A program made the position numbers and the translations under genes. The notes beneath the pieces are model-generated. The model was not told where the DNA came from, did not search any database, and saw only the letters and a list, made by a program, of their open reading frames with translations. A DNA stretch of 64,000 bases from Rheinheimera salexigens (GTDB taxonomy: Bacteria; Pseudomonadota; Gammaproteobacteria; Enterobacterales; Alteromonadaceae), in the NCBI RefSeq assembly GCF_001752395.1, contig NZ_MKEK01000001.1, forward strand, positions 2,223,147-2,287,146, in the 5' to 3' direction. Shown here piece by piece: positions 61,939 through 64,000 of this stretch (within the stretch, counting starts at the first letter, position 1; every line of letters starts with the position of its first letter).

Positions 61939-62034
61939 GAATCCCACTTTATTTATTCTGGCTACTTAAAGCCAAGGTTAATATCGCCACGCAGTTTAGC
62001 GCAAACAGCGAGTAATGTCTTGTAATGCACAAAA

Positions 62035-62343
62035 TCAAGCGGCTAATTGCTGCACTTGTTGCCAGATATTTTGTACGGTTGCTTGATCTGTTTCGCTAAG
62101 CTCGCCTTGGCCGATAGCGTGTTGCAAGCTACTGCTTACTTGCTGAATCAACTCGTCCACTTGGAATGGCTCTGCAGCGACTTGTAGAGTACCGACAGCT
62201 AAATCAAAATGGCCGCGCAAATAACCTGACGCAAACAATTCATCATCTGTGGCTACCGGGACTAATTGATCAAAAAAATTAGCTGCGTTATCGATAAAAG
62301 CATCGATATTAATTGTCATCTCGCTGTGTAAATTGCTGTTCAT
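62035..62343 (-). CDS. yfcL: YfcL-family protein
   Basis: Small cytoplasmic protein of 102 residues, family of unknown function found in Gammaproteobacteria. The family core FIDNAANFFDQLVPVATDDELFASGYLRGHFDLAV lies over residues 16-50, and the rest is helical with Gln-rich stretches (LIQQVSSSL, NIWQQVQQL). A start eight codons later (MTINID) is possible. It begins one base after the stop codon of the upstream NAD-kinase-like gene, so the two are co-transcribed and probably translationally coupled. Confidence 0.87.
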   Translation of the reverse strand: MNSNLHSEMTINIDAFIDNAANFFDQLVPVATDDELFASGYLRGHFDLAVGTLQVAAEPFQVDELIQQVSSSLQHAIGQGELSETDQATVQNIWQQVQQLAA

Positions 62344-62344
62344 G

Positions 62345-63475
62345 CTATTCCTCTTCCTCCCAACCTAATCGATACATAACGTAGTCGTTATAACCGGTGA
62401 GTACATTAATTAATCCTGCTAATTCTTGATCCAACTTGGCGTCACCCGTATCAGCAAGTAATGGCCGACCTTGTAGCTGTTCTAATTTATCTTTGCTGGC
62501 AATTACTTGAATATTACTACGACCTAAACTACGGATAATTTTCGGTGCTAACTGCTGATTTCCTCGACCAAACACATGACCTTGACCACCAATTAGGGTG
62601 ATAATAAGCTGACTTGGATAACCATCAATTAAGCTAAACAACTGCTCTGCAGTAACATCCTTAGCGATTAATTGGCCGTTTTCCACTACATCTACGCCGA
62701 GTAAGGTATTCTCTACGCCTAACTCTTGCATCACGGCCGCTACAGTAGAGCCTGAGCCCATTATATAGCGCACATCATCTTGCATTTGTTCAGTGATATA
62801 AGCCGCTAAATCAGCTAACACCAGTTCATCGGACTCTTGCCCACCCGCTTTTACACTTTGCACATAACGCAATTGTGCCGGTATGCGCATTTCACCAAAG
62901 CGCCGTGCTTTGACTACACCTTGACGAAACGCTTGTTCATCAATATCCATTACATCCGCGCTATCTAGCGAGACCAATTCACCGGCTATCAATTTGGCCA
63001 CTAACTTGCCTGCGGCAGTGGGTGATATGGCATAAACACCGGAGTGGATTTTTACCCCAGCAGGAATGCCTAAAACCGTGGTTTCTTCGGCCACCACGTT
63101 ACAAATGTTTCTGGCAGTACCATCACCACCGGCAAATAACAGCAGATCAACTTTGGCGGCCACTAAAGCTTGTGCAGCTTGCTCGGTATCTGTTGCGCTA
63201 GTGACATTCGCGTTTGGCGTATACACCACGTGGTAATTGAGTGCTAATTGCTGGCAACTCTTTTCGCCCATGTCACCTGCCACGGTGTAAACTGTAAATT
63301 GCGATTTTAACGACTCTAATTCGGCCAGGGCGGTTTGAGCTCTGTGCATCGCTTGTGGTTTTGCGCCCAATGCTATGGCTTGCTCTGCTTGACCATCAGA
63401 GCCTTTTAAACCGACACTGCCGCCTAATCCCGCTAACGGATTAATGATTAAACCTAAACGAAACCCTGTTGCCAT
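62345..63475 (-). CDS. ATP-NAD kinase-family protein (AcoX/NAD kinase-like)
   Basis: A 376-residue protein with the NAD kinase/diacylglycerol kinase fold. Opening LGLIINPLAGLGGSVGLKG and the catalytic GGDGTARN motif (LLLFAGGDGTARNICNVV) are clear, followed by GIPAGVKIHSGVYA, and GSGSTVAAVMQELGVENTLLGVD. This is the family often annotated 'ATP-NAD kinase' or AcoX-like; whether it phosphorylates NAD is unknown. I start at ATG 63475 (MATGFRLG), where AGGT lies six bases ahead, instead of 30 bp earlier. Coupled to yfcL. Confidence 0.87.
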   Translation of the reverse strand: MATGFRLGLIINPLAGLGGSVGLKGSDGQAEQAIALGAKPQAMHRAQTALAELESLKSQFTVYTVAGDMGEKSCQQLALNYHVVYTPNANVTSATDTEQAAQALVAAKVDLLLFAGGDGTARNICNVVAEETTVLGIPAGVKIHSGVYAISPTAAGKLVAKLIAGELVSLDSADVMDIDEQAFRQGVVKARRFGEMRIPAQLRYVQSVKAGGQESDELVLADLAAYITEQMQDDVRYIMGSGSTVAAVMQELGVENTLLGVDVVENGQLIAKDVTAEQLFSLIDGYPSQLIITLIGGQGHVFGRGNQQLAPKIIRSLGRSNIQVIASKDKLEQLQGRPLLADTGDAKLDQELAGLINVLTGYNDYVMYRLGWEEEE

Positions 63476-63674
63476 GTCATGACCTCGAGAACCAGCAAAA
63501 AACAAGCCTAAAAATGGCCGTTATTGTATATAAATATTACGCAATTGCCCAGCTAAGCAGAAGTGATTAGCCATTACAGTGTTGCTTGTATAACAGATCC
63601 GACTACTTTAAAGTGCTTAGTTAAAGTACACGTTACAGTAATAGTGTTAAGCATAGGCGCGGGATAATAATATA

Positions 63675-64000
63675 ATGAAACAGCAATTCGACAGTTTAAA
63701 ACAGCAATTTACTCAATCCCCCTACCCCAGCCTCGCGCAGCGCACCCAATGGCTACAAGCGCTGGAAAAAGGCGTACGGCACTATAGTGATAAATTATGC
63801 CAAGCCTTAAGTATCGATTTTGGCCACCGCAGTATTGATGAAACTCGACTCCTAGAAATTATGCCAACCTTAAGTGGCATTGATTATCAGATTAAGCATG
63901 TTAAACGCTGGATGAAAGTCAAAAATCGCCAGGTTCATTATAGTTATTGGCCTGCCAGCAATCAGCTAATGCCGCAGCCTTTAGGCGTAGTGGGCATTAT
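63675..64000 (+). CDS. Coniferyl-aldehyde-type aldehyde dehydrogenase, 5' part (cut by window end)
   Basis: Partial: 108 complete codons run to the window edge with no stop. The frame begins MKQQFDSLKQQFTQSPYPSL, and shows FGHRSIDETRLLEIMPTLSGIDYQIKHVKRWMK and MPQPLGVVGII spread along it, which is the N-terminal part of NAD-dependent aldehyde dehydrogenases of the coniferyl aldehyde/long-chain group (CALDH). The catalytic Cys and Glu lie beyond the window. Upstream 199 bp hold no other gene. The ribosome-binding site is weak (GGGAT about ten bases ahead). Confidence 0.85.
   Translation, partial: MKQQFDSLKQQFTQSPYPSLAQRTQWLQALEKGVRHYSDKLCQALSIDFGHRSIDETRLLEIMPTLSGIDYQIKHVKRWMKVKNRQVHYSYWPASNQLMPQPLGVVGI

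Noticed and set aside
63592-63608. Sequence resembling a FadR site (AACAGATCCGACTACTT) upstream of the aldehyde dehydrogenase
   Set aside because: It matches 12 of 17 consensus positions, is not palindromic, and no promoter elements are clear next to it; too weak beside the two good sites.
1-64000. CRISPR arrays, tRNA or rRNA genes, insertion sequences, prophage genes
   Set aside because: Read for on both strands; no regular spacer-repeat pattern, cloverleaf, rRNA core sequence or transposase/integrase frame was found.

Overview
The window is a dense stretch of chromosomal DNA from a Gram-negative gammaproteobacterium. Gene content (FadR/FadL, DsbB, FklB, YfcL, RlmJ, PBP1C with alpha-2-macroglobulin, CysK of enteric type, PaeA/YtfL, ChrR-type anti-sigma factor, rhombosortase) and the AT-leaning codon use fit a marine or aquatic Alteromonadales-type bacterium (Rheinheimera/Arsukibacterium/Shewanella-like). 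That placement is inference from family resemblance, not from a search. I recognise 46 protein genes (the last one cut by the window edge). I saw no tRNA, rRNA, transposase, prophage or CRISPR array.

Layout. 0-3.5 kb: RNA methyltransferases (YfiF-like SpoU enzyme; RlmJ), a secreted S1/P1-type nuclease and an isochorismatase-family hydrolase. 3.6-12.1 kb: pbpC and a very large alpha-2-macroglobulin gene with overlapping stop/start codons. 12.1-15.3 kb: two small membrane proteins and an M49-like lipoprotein peptidase. 15.4-22.8 kb: an RND efflux operon (adaptor lipoprotein plus two RND pumps, no outer-membrane channel). 23-27.9 kb: fadL with a FadR box, a DUF4397-type lipoprotein, a secreted NPP-type phosphodiesterase and an acetyltransferase. 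28.4-33.4 kb: RluF-like pseudouridine synthase, MATE exporter, PaeA and an unusual Nramp protein. 33.6-36.9 kb: a tricorn-like periplasmic protease. 36.9-43.6 kb: an envelope-modification cluster (LTA-synthase-like phosphoglycerol transferase, EptA, DgkA) divergent from an OmpR-family two-component system. 43.7-46.8 kb: a VWA/MoxR pair and cysK. 47-53 kb: lipoprotein, crotonase-family isomerase, gamma-glutamyltransferase, rhombosortase, two RluA-type synthases, mscL. 53-57 kb: S9 peptidase and an ECF sigma/ChrR pair. 57-64 kb: a three-domain cysteine desulfurase-persulfide dioxygenase-rhodanese fusion, fadR, dsbB, an FKBP isomerase, yfcL, an NAD-kinase-like protein and the start of a coniferyl-aldehyde-type dehydrogenase.

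How parts may work together. FadR (59.8 kb) probably controls fadL (23.1 kb) and itself: perfect or near-perfect FadR boxes sit at both promoters. EptA and the LTA-synthase-like enzyme both consume phospholipids and release diacylglycerol, which DgkA would recycle; a PmrA-box-like repeat lies in the gap between this operon and the two-component system. The most unusual single protein is the 750-residue fusion at 57.3-59.6 kb, which carries intact active sites for making, transferring and oxidising persulfide sulfur. Two copies of an intergenic repeat (28.2 and 53.0 kb) and one perfect 18-bp inverted repeat carrying GGGGTCAGAG (30.6 kb) are structures not explained by genes.
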